Below are positions 14,526-23,743 of a DNA stretch of 51,717 nt, in pieces; the stretch's first letter is position 1; each line of letters opens with the position of its first letter. The DNA comes from an uncultured Flavobacteriales bacterium (GTDB lineage: Bacteria; Bacteroidota; Bacteroidia; Flavobacteriales; Weeksellaceae): NCBI GenBank assembly GCA_937973555.1, contig CALJKL010000035.1, forward strand, positions 1-51,717, given 5' to 3'. Below the pieces are notes generated by a model. The model saw only the letters and a program-made list of their open reading frames with translations. It ran no database searches and was not told the DNA's origin. A program made the translations under genes and the position numbers.

Positions 14526-16649
14526 ATGACCCTTGAAAAATACATCCAGGAAAAGCTTCAACTTCCTCTAAAAAGTATAGAAAACACGCTTCAACTCTTA
14601 TCTGAAGACTGCACCATCCCCTTCATTGCCCGCTACCGTAAGGACAAAACCGGCAATTTGGATGAAGTAGCCATCGAACAGATTTCTAAACTCAGCAAAC
14701 AGTTTCAAGAAATCCTGAAAAGAAAAGAAAGCATTCTAAAATCTATTGAAGAACAGAATGCTTTATCGCCAGAACTTCAGCAAAAAATAGAACAGAGTTT
14801 TGATTTACAAGAGTTGGAAGACCTTTACCTTCCCTACAAAAAACGCAAAAAAACAAAAGCTGACACCGCGAGGGAAAAAGGACTGGAACCTTTGGCCAAA
14901 ATCATCATGAGTCAAAAATCTGATGATGTAGACTATTTGGCGTCCAAATACATCAGTGCCGAAGTAGCAGATGAAGACGAAGCCCTGCAAGGCGCAAGAG
15001 ACATCATTGCCGAATGGCTCAATGAAAACCTCTATATTCGAAAAAACCTCAGAAGGCTTTTCCAAAGAAAGGCTGTTATTTCTTCCAAAGCGGTAAAAGC
15101 CAAAAAAGAGGAAGAGGATGCCCAAAAATTTTCCCAATATTTTGAATGGGAAGAACCCTTGAACAAAATGCCTTCTCATAGACTTTTGGCCATGTTGCGT
15201 GCAGAACATGAAGGCTTTGTAAAAATCTCGGTATATGTAGAAAAAACAGAAGCCATAGACCTTATGGAAAATGCTGCTATTAAAGGAAATAACGCCGCTT
15301 CAAAACAGGTAGAGCTGGCTATTGCCGACAGTTATAAAAGATTATTGGAACCTGCCATTTCCAATGAAGCCTTGCAGGAAGCCAAAGAAAAAGCAGATAT
15401 CAAAGCTATAGATATTTTTGCCGAGAACCTTCAACAATTGCTTTTGGCGGCACCTTTGGGAGAAAAAAGAATTTTGGCTATTGACCCAGGTTACAGAACC
15501 GGATGCAAAGTTGTTTGTCTTGACGAAAAAGGTGACTTGTTGCACAACGAAACCATCTATCCTCATGCGCCACAAAACGAAACAGGGATGGCAATGAAAA
15601 AAATCCGCTCTATGGTGAATGCTTATAACATAGAGGCCATTTCCATAGGCAACGGAACAGCCAGCCGCGAAACTGAACAGTTTATCAAAAAAATTGGCTT
15701 CGACAGAGATTTGCAGGTTTTTGTTGTTTCCGAGGCCGGTGCCTCTGTCTATTCTGCAAGCAAGATCGCAAGAGAAGAATTTGGGAATTATGATGTTACC
15801 GTTCGCGGAGCGGTTTCTATTGGGAGAAGGCTTTCGGATCCATTGGCAGAACTGGTAAAGATAGATCCCAAATCCATTGGCGTGGGACAATATCAGCATG
15901 ATGTAGACCAAACCAAACTGAAGGAAGAATTGGATAATACCGTTATAAGATGCGTAAACTCTGTGGGCATCAACCTCAATACCGCCAGTAAATCTTTGTT
16001 GAGCTATGTTTCTGGAATTGGGGAGAAAATGGCCGAAAACATTGTCAACTACAGAGCAGAAAATGGCGCCTTTACCGAAAGAAAACAGCTCAAAAAAGTT
16101 CCACGATTGGGCGAAAAAGCCTACCAACAAGCAGCAGCCTTCGTAAGGGTGAAAAATGCTAAAAATCCTTTAGACAATTCTGCGGTGCATCCTGAAGCCT
16201 ATGGTTTGGTAGAAAAAATGGCCAAAGATTTAGGTTTAAAAACCGAAGACCTTATTGCCAACAAAGAAAAAATAGACCAAATCACCCCAGAAAAATATGC
16301 AACCGAAGACATTGGAATTTTGGGCATCAAAGATATTTTAAAGGAATTGCTAAAACCCGGCCTAGATCCAAGAAAATCAGCGAAAGTTTTTGAATTCGAT
16401 CCTTCTGTAAAAACCATTAAAGACCTTAAGCCAGGTATGATACTTCCTGGCATCGTGAATAACATTACCGCATTTGGTTGTTTTGTGGATGTAGGCATTA
16501 AGGAAAGTGGATTGGTTCATATTTCCCAACTAAAAGATGGCTATGTTTCGGATGTGAATGAAGTGGTGAAACTCCACCAGCATGTTCAGGTAAAAGTAAT
16601 GGAAATAGACGAACAGAGAAAAAGAATCAATCTGAGTATGATTTTATAA
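14526..16649 (+). CDS. tex: RNA-binding transcription accessory protein Tex
   Basis: Tex is a highly conserved cytoplasmic nucleic-acid-binding protein related to eukaryotic Spt6, with roles in transcription and toxin expression. Domain order in 707 residues: an N-terminal helical region with LEDLYLPYKKRKKTKADTAR, a YqgF/RuvC-like domain (~325-450: RILAIDPGYRTGCKV, GNGTASRETE), helix-hairpin-helix repeats (~470-560: LNTASKSLLSYVSGIGEKMAENIV) and a C-terminal S1 RNA-binding domain (PGMILPGIVNNITAFGCFVD ... GLVHISQL). Length is somewhat shorter than E. coli Tex but typical. It is divergent from typA. Confidence 0.95.
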   Translation: MTLEKYIQEKLQLPLKSIENTLQLLSEDCTIPFIARYRKDKTGNLDEVAIEQISKLSKQFQEILKRKESILKSIEEQNALSPELQQKIEQSFDLQELEDLYLPYKKRKKTKADTAREKGLEPLAKIIMSQKSDDVDYLASKYISAEVADEDEALQGARDIIAEWLNENLYIRKNLRRLFQRKAVISSKAVKAKKEEEDAQKFSQYFEWEEPLNKMPSHRLLAMLRAEHEGFVKISVYVEKTEAIDLMENAAIKGNNAASKQVELAIADSYKRLLEPAISNEALQEAKEKADIKAIDIFAENLQQLLLAAPLGEKRILAIDPGYRTGCKVVCLDEKGDLLHNETIYPHAPQNETGMAMKKIRSMVNAYNIEAISIGNGTASRETEQFIKKIGFDRDLQVFVVSEAGASVYSASKIAREEFGNYDVTVRGAVSIGRRLSDPLAELVKIDPKSIGVGQYQHDVDQTKLKEELDNTVIRCVNSVGINLNTASKSLLSYVSGIGEKMAENIVNYRAENGAFTERKQLKKVPRLGEKAYQQAAAFVRVKNAKNPLDNSAVHPEAYGLVEKMAKDLGLKTEDLIANKEKIDQITPEKYATEDIGILGIKDILKELLKPGLDPRKSAKVFEFDPSVKTIKDLKPGMILPGIVNNITAFGCFVDVGIKESGLVHISQLKDGYVSDVNEVVKLHQHVQVKVMEIDEQRKRINLSMIL

Positions 16650-16651
16650 TA

Positions 16652-16674
16652 AAAGCGACCTTATCGGTCGCTTT
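16652..16674. terminator. Bidirectional terminator between tex and the DUF465 gene
   Basis: AAAGCGACC and GGTCGCTTT form a perfect 9-bp stem with a 5-base loop. Two bases separate it from the tex stop, and the convergent DUF465 gene ends 7 bp beyond. A-rich and T-rich flanks allow termination in both directions. Confidence 0.85.
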
Positions 16675-16680
16675 GTATTT

Positions 16681-16917
16681 TTATAAACTATGTAAATATT
16701 GATAAATTTCGTCCTTCAAATGAACCCTTTTTTTCCTCAAATCCGTAAGGTGTTCGTCTGTAGTATGGTTCTGCTCACCTTCTTCATAATGTTGGATGAG
16801 TGCATTCACCTCTTCATAATTTACGTACATTTTTCTGAATTGCTCATCATCCGCTTTTAAAATTACGATTTGATCCATATATTCAGGGAATTCGTGAGTT
16901 AAAGTATGGTTTTCCAT
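16681..16917 (-). CDS. DUF465 (YdcH-like) small helical protein
   Basis: This 78-residue protein is predicted to be almost entirely helical, with HEFPEYMDQIVILKADDEQFRKMYVNYEEVNALI near the start and LRKKRVHLKDEIYQYLHSL at the end. This is the DUF465/YdcH pattern of a short antiparallel coiled-coil hairpin. The family's function is unknown. It is transcribed alone, convergent with tex. Confidence 0.85.
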   Translation of the reverse strand: MENHTLTHEFPEYMDQIVILKADDEQFRKMYVNYEEVNALIQHYEEGEQNHTTDEHLTDLRKKRVHLKDEIYQYLHSL

Positions 16918-16966
16918 GACGTTAAAATTTTAATGGTTTGAATTCTTTTTTTAATACATTAAAATT

Positions 16967-17003
16967 AAAACAAAAAAGACAATTTTCAAATATGAAAATT
17001 GTC
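16967..17003 (-). terminator. Terminator of tRNA-Arg
   Basis: GACAATTTTCA and TGAAAATTGTC form a perfect 11-bp stem around the loop AATA (16,978-17,003). Read on the minus strand it is followed by TTTTTTGTTTT. It lies 45 bp after the 3' end of tRNA-Arg, so it most likely ends that transcript. Confidence 0.8.
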
Positions 17004-17048
17004 ATTAAAAGAAGATAATAAACTTCAAAAATTCAAAGTTTGAAAAAG

Positions 17049-17120
17049 TGACTTCAGAAGGATTCGAACCCTCATTCTCGGAGCCGAAATCCGATGTTCT
17101 ATCCGTTGAACTATGAAGCC
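17049..17120 (-). tRNA. tRNA-Arg (anticodon TCG), CCA not encoded
   Basis: On the minus strand GGCTTCA pairs with TGAAGTC (one G-T pair) as the acceptor stem. The anticodon stem TCGGA/TCCGA encloses TTTCGGC with anticodon TCG, and the T loop is TTCGAAT. The discriminator base is A and the sequence continues as CTTTTTC, so CCA is added after transcription. It reads CGN arginine codons. Confidence 0.96.
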
Positions 17121-17124
17121 AATT

Positions 17125-17152
17125 GATTTGAGATTGAAGATTTGAGATTGAA
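17125..17152. repeat. Two tandem copies of a 14-mer upstream of tRNA-Arg
   Basis: GATTTGAGATTGAA occurs twice in direct succession. Its reverse complement shares AATCTCAAATCT with the tandem repeat inside prmC. It sits immediately upstream of the tRNA 5' end, where promoter elements would be expected, so it may influence tRNA expression. That last point is inference. Confidence 0.75.
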
Positions 17153-17287
17153 AATCTTGAATTCATAATCCTTTGCAAAAATAACCCTCTTTTCGCTAAA
17201 AAACAATTCCATAGAAGATAAAACTGATATTGCCGAAACTTTATGTTTGAACCTAAATAAAATCGCAACTTTTTTAAGTTTTTTATT

Positions 17288-17295
17288 TACATTTG
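17288..17295 (+). promoter_or_regulatory. Bacteroidota -7 box for the permease gene
   Basis: TACATTTG fits TAnnTTTG. Transcription would begin near 17,301, leaving about 11 bases before the ATG at 17,312 or 20 before that at 17,321; the second start leaves more normal room for a leader. Confidence 0.5.
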
Positions 17296-17311
17296 TTTTT
17301 TTCAATTTAAA

Positions 17312-19006
17312 ATGACATTCATGAGGCAACTTTTCAGAAAGAAAAACATCAACAGTTTTAGCGGAGATTCAGGGGAAAATGAAGAAGGTAGCCACCTAAA
17401 ACGAATATTGAGTGTAAAAGATCTTACTTTCTTTGGAATTGCCGCCATTATTGGTGCAGGGATTTTCAGCACTATAGGGAGGGCATCTTTTGATGGTGGA
17501 CCAGCCGTAAGTTTGTTATTTCTATTCGTGGCCGTTGCTTGTGTTTTCACTGCATTGTGCTATGCTCAGTTTGCCTCAATGATACCCGTTAGTGGCAGTG
17601 CTTACACCTATGCTTATGCCTCTTTAGGCGAAATTTTCGCCTGGATTATTGGTTGGGCTTTGATTTTGGAATATGCTGTTTCTAATATGGTAGTGGCCAT
17701 TTCATGGTCAGAATATTTCACCTCCATGTTGGAAGGATTTGGCATCCATTGGCCGAAATGGCTAGCTATAGATGCAGGATCTGCTTCTAGAGCTTATGAA
17801 CAAGTACTTCATGCGGATGCAAAGGCAGATTTACCAAGCAATATTATTGCTGCTGCCAAAACCTACGAAGCCTCTCCTATTATTGCCGGTCATCATATAT
17901 TATTTGACTTACCTGCCGGTTTGATTACCGTTCTTATCACCTCGTTGGTGTACATTGGCATCAGAGAATCTAGAAACGTAAGCAATGCTCTGGTTTTATT
18001 AAAATTGGGTATTATCGCCTTGGTAATTGGCGCTGGAGCTGTTTTTGTAAAACCGGAAAACTGGTCTCCTTTTGCGCCTAATGGTGTGGGAGGAATCCTG
18101 AAAGGTGTTGCCGCCGTATTCTTTGCTTTTATTGGTTTCGATTCTATTTCTACTACTGCCGAAGAATGCAAAAACCCTCAAAGGGATCTACCAAAAGCCA
18201 TGATCTATTCTCTTATTATATGTACTATTCTGTATATTTTAATTTCTTTTGTTTTAACAGGAATGGTGAATTACAAAGAACTAAGAGTAGATGATCCTTT
18301 GGCATTTGTTTTCGGAAAAGTAGGCATGAATTTTATTGCCGGCGTTATCTCCGTAAGTGCCGTAATCGCCATTACCAGTGCTTTATTGGTATACCAGATT
18401 GGGCAACCAAGAATCTGGATGACAATGAGTAGAGACGGACTTTTGGGGAAAAAATTTGGTGAAATCCATCCTAAATTTCAAACACCAGGTTTCTCTACCA
18501 TTATTACAGGACTTTTGGTGGGTATACCTGCCATGTTTCTGGATATGCAGTTTGTGGTAGACCTTACCAGTGTTGGGACATTTTTTGCGTTTATTATGGT
18601 TTGTTCCGGGATTTTGTATCTTGATTATATGGGATACAGCAAAACAGCTAAATTCAAAATTCCTTACATCAATGGAAGATATCTGGTAGGCTTGCTTCTT
18701 GTAGCTGTATCAACATTAATTTATACAAATTTTTCATCAATTGAAATTCAACAGATCATCTCAGAAAAGCCTCTATTAATATTGTTCGGTCTTATATGGC
18801 TGGGGTTATCTATTGCTTCTTTTAAATATAAATTTTCAATGATTCCTATCCTTGGCATCCTTTTTAATTTATATTTGATGACAGAATTGGGATGGTCTAA
18901 TTGGTTGATGTTTACCATTTGGTTATCCATCGGATTGGTCATTTATTTCGTATATGGAAGAAAAAATAGTAAACTGAACCTTCAAAATATTTTAAACGAT
19001 GTCTGA
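17312..19006 (+). CDS. APC-superfamily amino-acid permease (CAT-like)
   Basis: This 564-residue polytopic inner-membrane protein imports or exchanges amino acids. It shows the APC opening LTFFGIAAIIGAGIFSTIGRAS (TM1, unwound GAGIF substrate-binding stretch), PVSGSAYTYAYASLGEIFAW (TM3), FFAFIGFDSISTTAEECKNPQRDLP (in two parts; TM6 and following loop) and about 12-14 membrane helices, as in cationic amino acid transporters. The C-terminus adds two extra helices typical of CAT-like members. An alternative start at 17,321 shortens it by three residues. It overlaps the DUF962 gene by 8 bp. The substrate is not determinable from sequence alone. Confidence 0.9.
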   Translation: MTFMRQLFRKKNINSFSGDSGENEEGSHLKRILSVKDLTFFGIAAIIGAGIFSTIGRASFDGGPAVSLLFLFVAVACVFTALCYAQFASMIPVSGSAYTYAYASLGEIFAWIIGWALILEYAVSNMVVAISWSEYFTSMLEGFGIHWPKWLAIDAGSASRAYEQVLHADAKADLPSNIIAAAKTYEASPIIAGHHILFDLPAGLITVLITSLVYIGIRESRNVSNALVLLKLGIIALVIGAGAVFVKPENWSPFAPNGVGGILKGVAAVFFAFIGFDSISTTAEECKNPQRDLPKAMIYSLIICTILYILISFVLTGMVNYKELRVDDPLAFVFGKVGMNFIAGVISVSAVIAITSALLVYQIGQPRIWMTMSRDGLLGKKFGEIHPKFQTPGFSTIITGLLVGIPAMFLDMQFVVDLTSVGTFFAFIMVCSGILYLDYMGYSKTAKFKIPYINGRYLVGLLLVAVSTLIYTNFSSIEIQQIISEKPLLILFGLIWLGLSIASFKYKFSMIPILGILFNLYLMTELGWSNWLMFTIWLSIGLVIYFVYGRKNSKLNLQNILNDV

Positions 19007-19310
19007 TAGAATTAAAACTTATGAAGAGTTCTATCAATTTTATTTGACAGAACACCGCAATAAAACCAGCAGATTACTGCATTTTATTGGCACTTTCTTG
19101 TTTTTTATAATGTTATTATACATTGTCTATACCGCAGAATACAAATTATTTTGGACGCTGCCGGTCATAGGCTATGGATTTGCTTGGGTGGGGCATTTTT
19201 TCTTTGAGAAAAACAAACCTGCCACCTTCAAATATCCGCTTTGGTCTTTAATATCCGACTTTAAATTATTTTTTGAAATCCTTACCGGTAAACAAAAGAT
19301 TAATTCATAA
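18999..19310 (+). CDS. Mpo1-like / DUF962 membrane protein
   Basis: This 103-residue protein has the DUF962 pattern: YEEFYQFYLTEHRNKTSRLLHFIGT with conserved histidines, a helix FLFFIMLLYIVY, then GYGFAWVGHFFFEKNKPATFKYPLWSLISDF in two stretches. Yeast Mpo1, a homologue, is an iron-dependent dioxygenase of 2-hydroxy fatty acids; the bacterial role is unproven. It overlaps the upstream permease gene by 8 bp and is followed directly by a terminator, so the two genes form an operon. Confidence 0.88.
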   Translation: MSDRIKTYEEFYQFYLTEHRNKTSRLLHFIGTFLFFIMLLYIVYTAEYKLFWTLPVIGYGFAWVGHFFFEKNKPATFKYPLWSLISDFKLFFEILTGKQKINS

Positions 19311-19341
19311 AAAAATCCCGAGCAATACTCGGGATTTTTTT
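19311..19341. terminator. Bidirectional terminator
   Basis: AAAAATCCCGAG and CTCGGGATTTTT form a 12-bp stem around CAATA. It separates the convergent DUF962 and SPFH genes and carries A and T tracts on its two sides, so it can serve both. Confidence 0.9.
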
Positions 19342-20276
19342 TATTCATGAGAATGCTGTGAAGGAGGTTTAGGTAACTTACCTTTATCTGCTTCTTCCAA
19401 TTTATTGGCAGCTGTCATTGCTATCATCATATCATTCAGCATGTTACTGGCTGCGGTAGGCGAATTGGGCAACAATACCAAGTTACTTCTGTTATTGGCA
19501 CCAATGGAATGCAGCGTGTCATAATGCTGGGTAACCACTATCAAAGAAGAGGCTTCTTGGGAGCCAATATTTACATTGTTGAGCATTCTTACAGATTCTT
19601 CCAATCCGCGAGCAATTTCTCTACGCTGATCTGCAATCCCCTGCCCTTGAAGTTTTTTGGATTCTGCTTCTGCTTTTGCCACCGCCACTATTCTTATTCT
19701 TTGAGCTTCAGATTCGTATTGCGCAGCCGTTTTTTCACGTTCTGCTGCATTGATACGGTTCATGGCATGTTTTACCTGTTCATCAGGGTCTATATCCGTT
19801 ACCAAAGCTTTGATGATTTCATAACCATAACTGTGCATGGCTTCCTGAAGCTCGCCCTTTACGGCAATAGCGATATCGTCTTTTTTCACGAAAACATCAT
19901 CCAATTTCAGTTTAGGTACTTCAGCTCTTACCACGTCAAAAACAAAAGCCGTAATCTGCTGATGAGGATTTTCGAGCATATAATAGGCATCGGCTACCTT
20001 ATCCTTAATCACCTGATACTGAACAGAAACTTTCATTTTTACAAAAACATTATCATTGGTCTGGGTATCGATAATAACATCCAACTGCTGGATTCTAAGG
20101 TTCATTCGGGTAGAAATCTGATCAAGAAAAGGAATCTTAAGGTGTAAACCTGCATGACGCACCGAATGGAATTTTCCCAAACGTTCTACAATAGCGGCTG
20201 TAGCTTGCCTTACCGTAAAAAAAGAAGCAAAAAGCACAACAAGACCTAGAAAGGCAATAAAAAATACAACTGGCAT
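19341..20276 (-). CDS. SPFH-domain membrane protein (stomatin/QmcA-like)
   Basis: Membrane-anchored scaffold proteins of this class oligomerise and organise membrane microdomains and proteases. The 311-residue product has an N-terminal anchor (VVFFIAFLGLVVLFASFF), then the SPFH domain (ERLGKFHSVRHAGLHLKIPF, VDVII-type strand LDVIIDTQTNDNVFVKM, AVKGELQEAMHSYGYEI, DIDPDEQVKHAMNRINAAER) and an alanine/glutamate-rich coiled coil (~170-220). Length and order match QmcA/HflK-type stomatins. There is no adjacent NfeD gene, so it is a stand-alone stomatin. Confidence 0.93.
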   Translation of the reverse strand: MPVVFFIAFLGLVVLFASFFTVRQATAAIVERLGKFHSVRHAGLHLKIPFLDQISTRMNLRIQQLDVIIDTQTNDNVFVKMKVSVQYQVIKDKVADAYYMLENPHQQITAFVFDVVRAEVPKLKLDDVFVKKDDIAIAVKGELQEAMHSYGYEIIKALVTDIDPDEQVKHAMNRINAAEREKTAAQYESEAQRIRIVAVAKAEAESKKLQGQGIADQRREIARGLEESVRMLNNVNIGSQEASSLIVVTQHYDTLHSIGANNRSNLVLLPNSPTAASNMLNDMMIAMTAANKLEEADKGKLPKPPSQHSHE

Positions 20277-20364
20277 AATATAATTTTTTAGTGATTAATT
20301 TTTTAAAGTTACAGAAAATTAAATTGGAAACGGAAATAATGACAAGGTTTTAACTTTTGACTTA

Positions 20365-21723
20365 TCAAACCGTCATCCCGATGTCTATCCCTTTGATTTT
20401 TCGGTACAAATCTGTGGCAAAATTATCCGTCATTCCGGAAACAAAATCCAAAACACCCAATACTTTTTCATAAGTACTTCCTTGTTCGTAGATAAATTGA
20501 GAAGGAAGTAGCTGAAGAGCCTTTTTTTCGTAACTTTTTCTTTCGGATTTTTCTTTGATGATGGGTGGAATAAAATGATTCAGCAATTCATACATCACAT
20601 TGTAGCCGGCGTTTTCTATTTCTACTACCGAACGGTGTCCGTAGATTTTTTCAATGGAAAAAGATTCTACTTCCTGAAAAGATTTGCTTTCGGATCTGAA
20701 AATATCCAACAAGGCTTTTTCTAAATTTCCTTCCAAGATTTTATCAAAATTCTGCTGAAGCAATTCTGTAGATTTATTGATCAGTGCATTGATAACCTTA
20801 GCTCTGAGATAGGAAATTCTTTCGTTTTTATTGCTGATAAAAGACAATTTATTGGTACTTCTCTCAGCATCATTGCTATTGACGGAATTTATCAAATCCA
20901 GGAAAAGGTTTTCGCAGTCTTGCGTAGAAATAATCCCCAATCGGTGGGCATCTTCCATATCAATAATATTATAGCAGATATCGTCTGCTGCTTCTACCAA
21001 CCATACAAAAGGATGGCGTTTAAAGATGGTAGGCTCTTCATTTTCTTGAATCATTTTCGTGGCTTTGGCCACTTCTAGAAAGGTATTTTTTTCACTTTGG
21101 AAAAATCCGAATTTCTTTCTGTGAATAATGCCTTTCTTCTTGGCAATGGCTTCACAAGGATATTTGGCGATGCTTGCCAAGGTGGTAAAAGTCAATTGCG
21201 TTCCTCCTTCATCTTTACCAGTTTGCTGATTGGTTAATACCCTTATAGCATTCGCATTTCCCTCAAAATTCACCAAATCTGCCCATTCTTTTTCTGAAAA
21301 CCTCGACTTCAGTTCGGCTTCGTTTTTTTCAAAAAAACTGGCAATGGCATCTTCGCCAGAATGCCCGAAAGCAGGATTGCCAACGTCATGACAAAGGCAA
21401 GCCGCTGCAATAACGTTTTGAAGATTGTATAAATAAAAATTCTTGGCATTTTCATCCAATTCTTTTTCAAATTTCTGAACGATAAACTCCCCTGCCAAAT
21501 TCCCCAAACTTCTTCCTACAGAAGATACTTCCAAGGAATGGGTAAGCCTATTATGGACAAATACACTTCCGGGAAGTGGGAAAACCTGTGTCTTATTCTG
21601 AAGCCTTCTAAAAGCCGATGAAAAGATGATTCTGTCAAAATCTCTTTGAAAATCTGTTCTAGAAACTACCGTCTGAGTATGGTTGCCCGTACGTTGATTG
21701 GTGAAAATGTGGTTAAGATTCAT
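20365..21723 (-). CDS. dgt: dGTP triphosphohydrolase (dGTPase, HD domain)
   Basis: It hydrolyses dGTP to deoxyguanosine and triphosphate, controlling dNTP pools. The chosen ATG at 21,721-21,723 gives MNLNHIFTNQRTG; a TTG farther upstream would overlap the neighbouring gene. Metal-binding HD motifs are RLTHSLEVSSVGRSL and CHDVGNPAFGHSGEDAI; other family marks are FDRIIFSSAFRRLQNKTQVF and the EAADDICYNIIDMEDAHRLG segment. Length, about 452 residues, fits the Bacteroidota type of dGTPase. It is 14 bp downstream of the MORN/TPR protein gene on the same strand. Confidence 0.93.
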   Translation of the reverse strand: MNLNHIFTNQRTGNHTQTVVSRTDFQRDFDRIIFSSAFRRLQNKTQVFPLPGSVFVHNRLTHSLEVSSVGRSLGNLAGEFIVQKFEKELDENAKNFYLYNLQNVIAAACLCHDVGNPAFGHSGEDAIASFFEKNEAELKSRFSEKEWADLVNFEGNANAIRVLTNQQTGKDEGGTQLTFTTLASIAKYPCEAIAKKKGIIHRKKFGFFQSEKNTFLEVAKATKMIQENEEPTIFKRHPFVWLVEAADDICYNIIDMEDAHRLGIISTQDCENLFLDLINSVNSNDAERSTNKLSFISNKNERISYLRAKVINALINKSTELLQQNFDKILEGNLEKALLDIFRSESKSFQEVESFSIEKIYGHRSVVEIENAGYNVMYELLNHFIPPIIKEKSERKSYEKKALQLLPSQFIYEQGSTYEKVLGVLDFVSGMTDNFATDLYRKIKGIDIGMTV

Positions 21724-21737
21724 AAAGATTTTAAATT

Positions 21738-22892
21738 TTATTTTTTTAGACAATATTTATCATTTGCATCCAAAACCATTTCATTTTTATCACCTAAAAA
21801 AATAGCCTGATGTAAATCATTGCAAACCTTTTTTAAGTCATCTTCTGGAATTTGAAAATCCTTTTTTGAAGTTGTAACTGTAATTTCATTATTCTCAAAA
21901 GCCTTATTTCCACTAAATTCATATTTTCTAATTCTTGCAAATGCTCTGTTTGCTAGAGCAAATTCATAGTAGGGTTCAATATCTATTGCTTTATTAAAAT
22001 TTGAAATAGACTCATCAAATTTCATCTCATTCAGTAGCATTGTTCCTTTTATAAAATAAACATTTTGATAATCTGGTTTAAGAGCAATGGCTTTATCTAC
22101 ATATTTCATAGCTGATTTATCATTACCATTTTTATATTCTTCTTGGCTTTTATTGATTAGACTTTTTACTTCTTCTAAATTTTTATCTTTAATCACTTTT
22201 CCATCAATCATTGTATTATGCTCAAAAATTTTTCCACTGGAATAATAAGCAATTGATTCGTCATTTTTATGGTCATCTGAAAAAGTAGTTCTTTGTTTTA
22301 CTTGACCATTTGGATAATACATTTCCCAAATCCCAATTTCTTTGTTATTTTTCATTACCCCTTTTTGCTTTAAAGAACCATCTTCATAGTATTCTTTTTC
22401 TAACCCATTAGGAATGGATTCTGAATATTCTCTTTCTAATGAAAGTTTACCATTTTGAAAATATTTTTTTCTAAATCCTTCTAATTTTCCATTTTTTAAA
22501 ATGCCTTCTCCTTCTATTTTGCCACTTAAATAATAGTCTATGAAAGGTCCGTTATATATTTGGTCTTTATAATACCAAACGTTACCATTTTTCAAATTCA
22601 TTTGTTTTGTTGATGGAATTTGCCTTATATCATTACTCCTTTTTTGATATTCTTTTGTAAAAATATAAATGGCGCCGTCATATTTTTCGAATCCATATTT
22701 TTTTAATGAATCTATGTTTTTAATGACATTCATTTCAGAAACATCCTCATTCTTTAACTCATCACCTCTTTCAGGGTCATTTTTAATGATAACATTATCA
22801 ATTATATAAACAATGTTTTCATTTTTATTCTGAGAAAAAATTTGGAAACTGATAAGAAAAAAAACGACGAAAAATAGTTTTTGAGGCTTCAT
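21738..22892 (-). CDS. Secreted MORN-repeat (YwqK-like) and TPR protein
   Basis: The 384-residue product starts with a signal sequence (KLFFVVFFLISFQIFSQ). Residues ~105-240 carry repeated MORN-variant units such as YYLSGKIEGEGILKNGKLEG, YFQNGKLSLEREY, YYEDGSLKQKGVMKNN and YYPNGQVKQRTTF, the pattern annotated as YwqK. Residues ~255-330 carry two to three TPR units (VDKAIALKPDYQNVYFIKG, FNKAIDIEPYYEFALANRAFA). Both are protein-interaction modules, so a periplasmic or surface scaffold is likely. The toxin-antitoxin label often attached to YwqK proteins is not supported by this context. Confidence 0.85.
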   Translation of the reverse strand: MKPQKLFFVVFFLISFQIFSQNKNENIVYIIDNVIIKNDPERGDELKNEDVSEMNVIKNIDSLKKYGFEKYDGAIYIFTKEYQKRSNDIRQIPSTKQMNLKNGNVWYYKDQIYNGPFIDYYLSGKIEGEGILKNGKLEGFRKKYFQNGKLSLEREYSESIPNGLEKEYYEDGSLKQKGVMKNNKEIGIWEMYYPNGQVKQRTTFSDDHKNDESIAYYSSGKIFEHNTMIDGKVIKDKNLEEVKSLINKSQEEYKNGNDKSAMKYVDKAIALKPDYQNVYFIKGTMLLNEMKFDESISNFNKAIDIEPYYEFALANRAFARIRKYEFSGNKAFENNEITVTTSKKDFQIPEDDLKKVCNDLHQAIFLGDKNEMVLDANDKYCLKK

Positions 22893-22981
22893 TAGAAATA
22901 GGTTAATGATTAAAAATCAAGAAAATAAAATATCTATTCCAAAAATATGTATTAATTTTAATTCTGAAAAATTATTTCACC

Positions 22982-23683
22982 ATGAATACCTTCAAAAGTG
23001 ACATTTCGGGTAAGGAATTTTCTGAAGAAGAAAAAGTTTCAGGCAAGAATATTAGACAAACATTGATTCATTTTATTAATAAAACTCATCCCAAATTTTC
23101 ACACAATAATTTTTTGTCCATTGATGAGCTGAATGATTTCAGAGAAAAATACGTTACACAATACCTCACCAAAAAACTAGGTACCCTTACCGATTTAGAA
23201 AAAGAAGTGGTAAGCTCTATTTCCAAAAACACCATGCTTACCAGAGAGACAGAAGATGATGAAAGAGATCTTACCTATGGTCAAAAAATCGCAGATAAAG
23301 TGGCCGAATTTGGGGGCAGCTGGACATTTATCATCTCTTTCATGGTATTTCTGTTGATTTGGATTGCATTTAATGTTTTTTGGTTGGCCAATAAAGGTTT
23401 TGATCCGTATCCTTTTATCTTACTCAATCTTATTCTTTCTTGCATTGCCGCGCTTCAAGCTCCCGTGATCATGATGAGCCAAAACCGACAAGAAGAAAAA
23501 GACCGCGAAAGAGCCAAAAAAGACTATAAAATAAACCTGAAAAGTGAATTGGAAATCCGCGAACTGCATGAGAAAATAGACCATCTTATCATCAATTACC
23601 AAGAGGATTTGATTGAAATACAAAACACCCAAATCCAAATGCTGGAAAACATCTTGAAAAACGTTCAAAAAGAGGACAAATAA
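22982..23683 (+). CDS. DUF1003 membrane protein
   Basis: This 233-residue protein has the DUF1003 core: GQKIADKVAEFGGSWTFIIS, TM1 FMVFLLIWIAFNVFWL, GFDPYPFILLNLILSCIAAL (TM2), then QAPVIMMSQNRQEEKDRERA and a lysine/glutamate-rich coiled-coil tail (~180-230). The ~95-residue cytosolic N-terminus (a FSEEEKVSGKNIR start) is typical of the longer members. Its function is unknown. It is divergent from the MORN/TPR gene. Confidence 0.88.
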   Translation: MNTFKSDISGKEFSEEEKVSGKNIRQTLIHFINKTHPKFSHNNFLSIDELNDFREKYVTQYLTKKLGTLTDLEKEVVSSISKNTMLTRETEDDERDLTYGQKIADKVAEFGGSWTFIISFMVFLLIWIAFNVFWLANKGFDPYPFILLNLILSCIAALQAPVIMMSQNRQEEKDRERAKKDYKINLKSELEIRELHEKIDHLIINYQEDLIEIQNTQIQMLENILKNVQKEDK

Positions 23684-23711
23684 TCCAAATTTGCCCCAAA
23701 TTAAAAATTAC

Positions 23712-23719
23712 TATATTTG
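23712..23719 (+). promoter_or_regulatory. Bacteroidota -7 box for the Lrp/AsnC regulator
   Basis: TATATTTG is a perfect match to TAnnTTTG. Transcription would start near 23,725, which places the upstream in-frame codon at 23,717 inside the promoter and supports the ATG at 23,744 as the true start. Confidence 0.65.
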
Positions 23720-23743
23720 TTTTCAACAATAGAACAAATAAAA

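Noticed and set aside
15342..16130. A 262-codon open frame on the minus strand inside tex
   Set aside because: It lies wholly within the highly conserved tex coding region on the other strand, is Phe/Ser-rich as expected of an antisense shadow, and has no recognisable motif.
19509..20147. A 212-codon plus-strand frame opposite the SPFH gene
   Set aside because: It is antisense to a well-conserved protein; the composition (Phe, His, Tyr, Arg) is typical of a shadow frame.
21738..22892. A toxin-antitoxin system based on the YwqK-like repeats
   Set aside because: The protein has a signal peptide plus MORN and TPR repeats, and no adjacent small toxin gene is present; the antitoxin label is an annotation habit rather than evidence.
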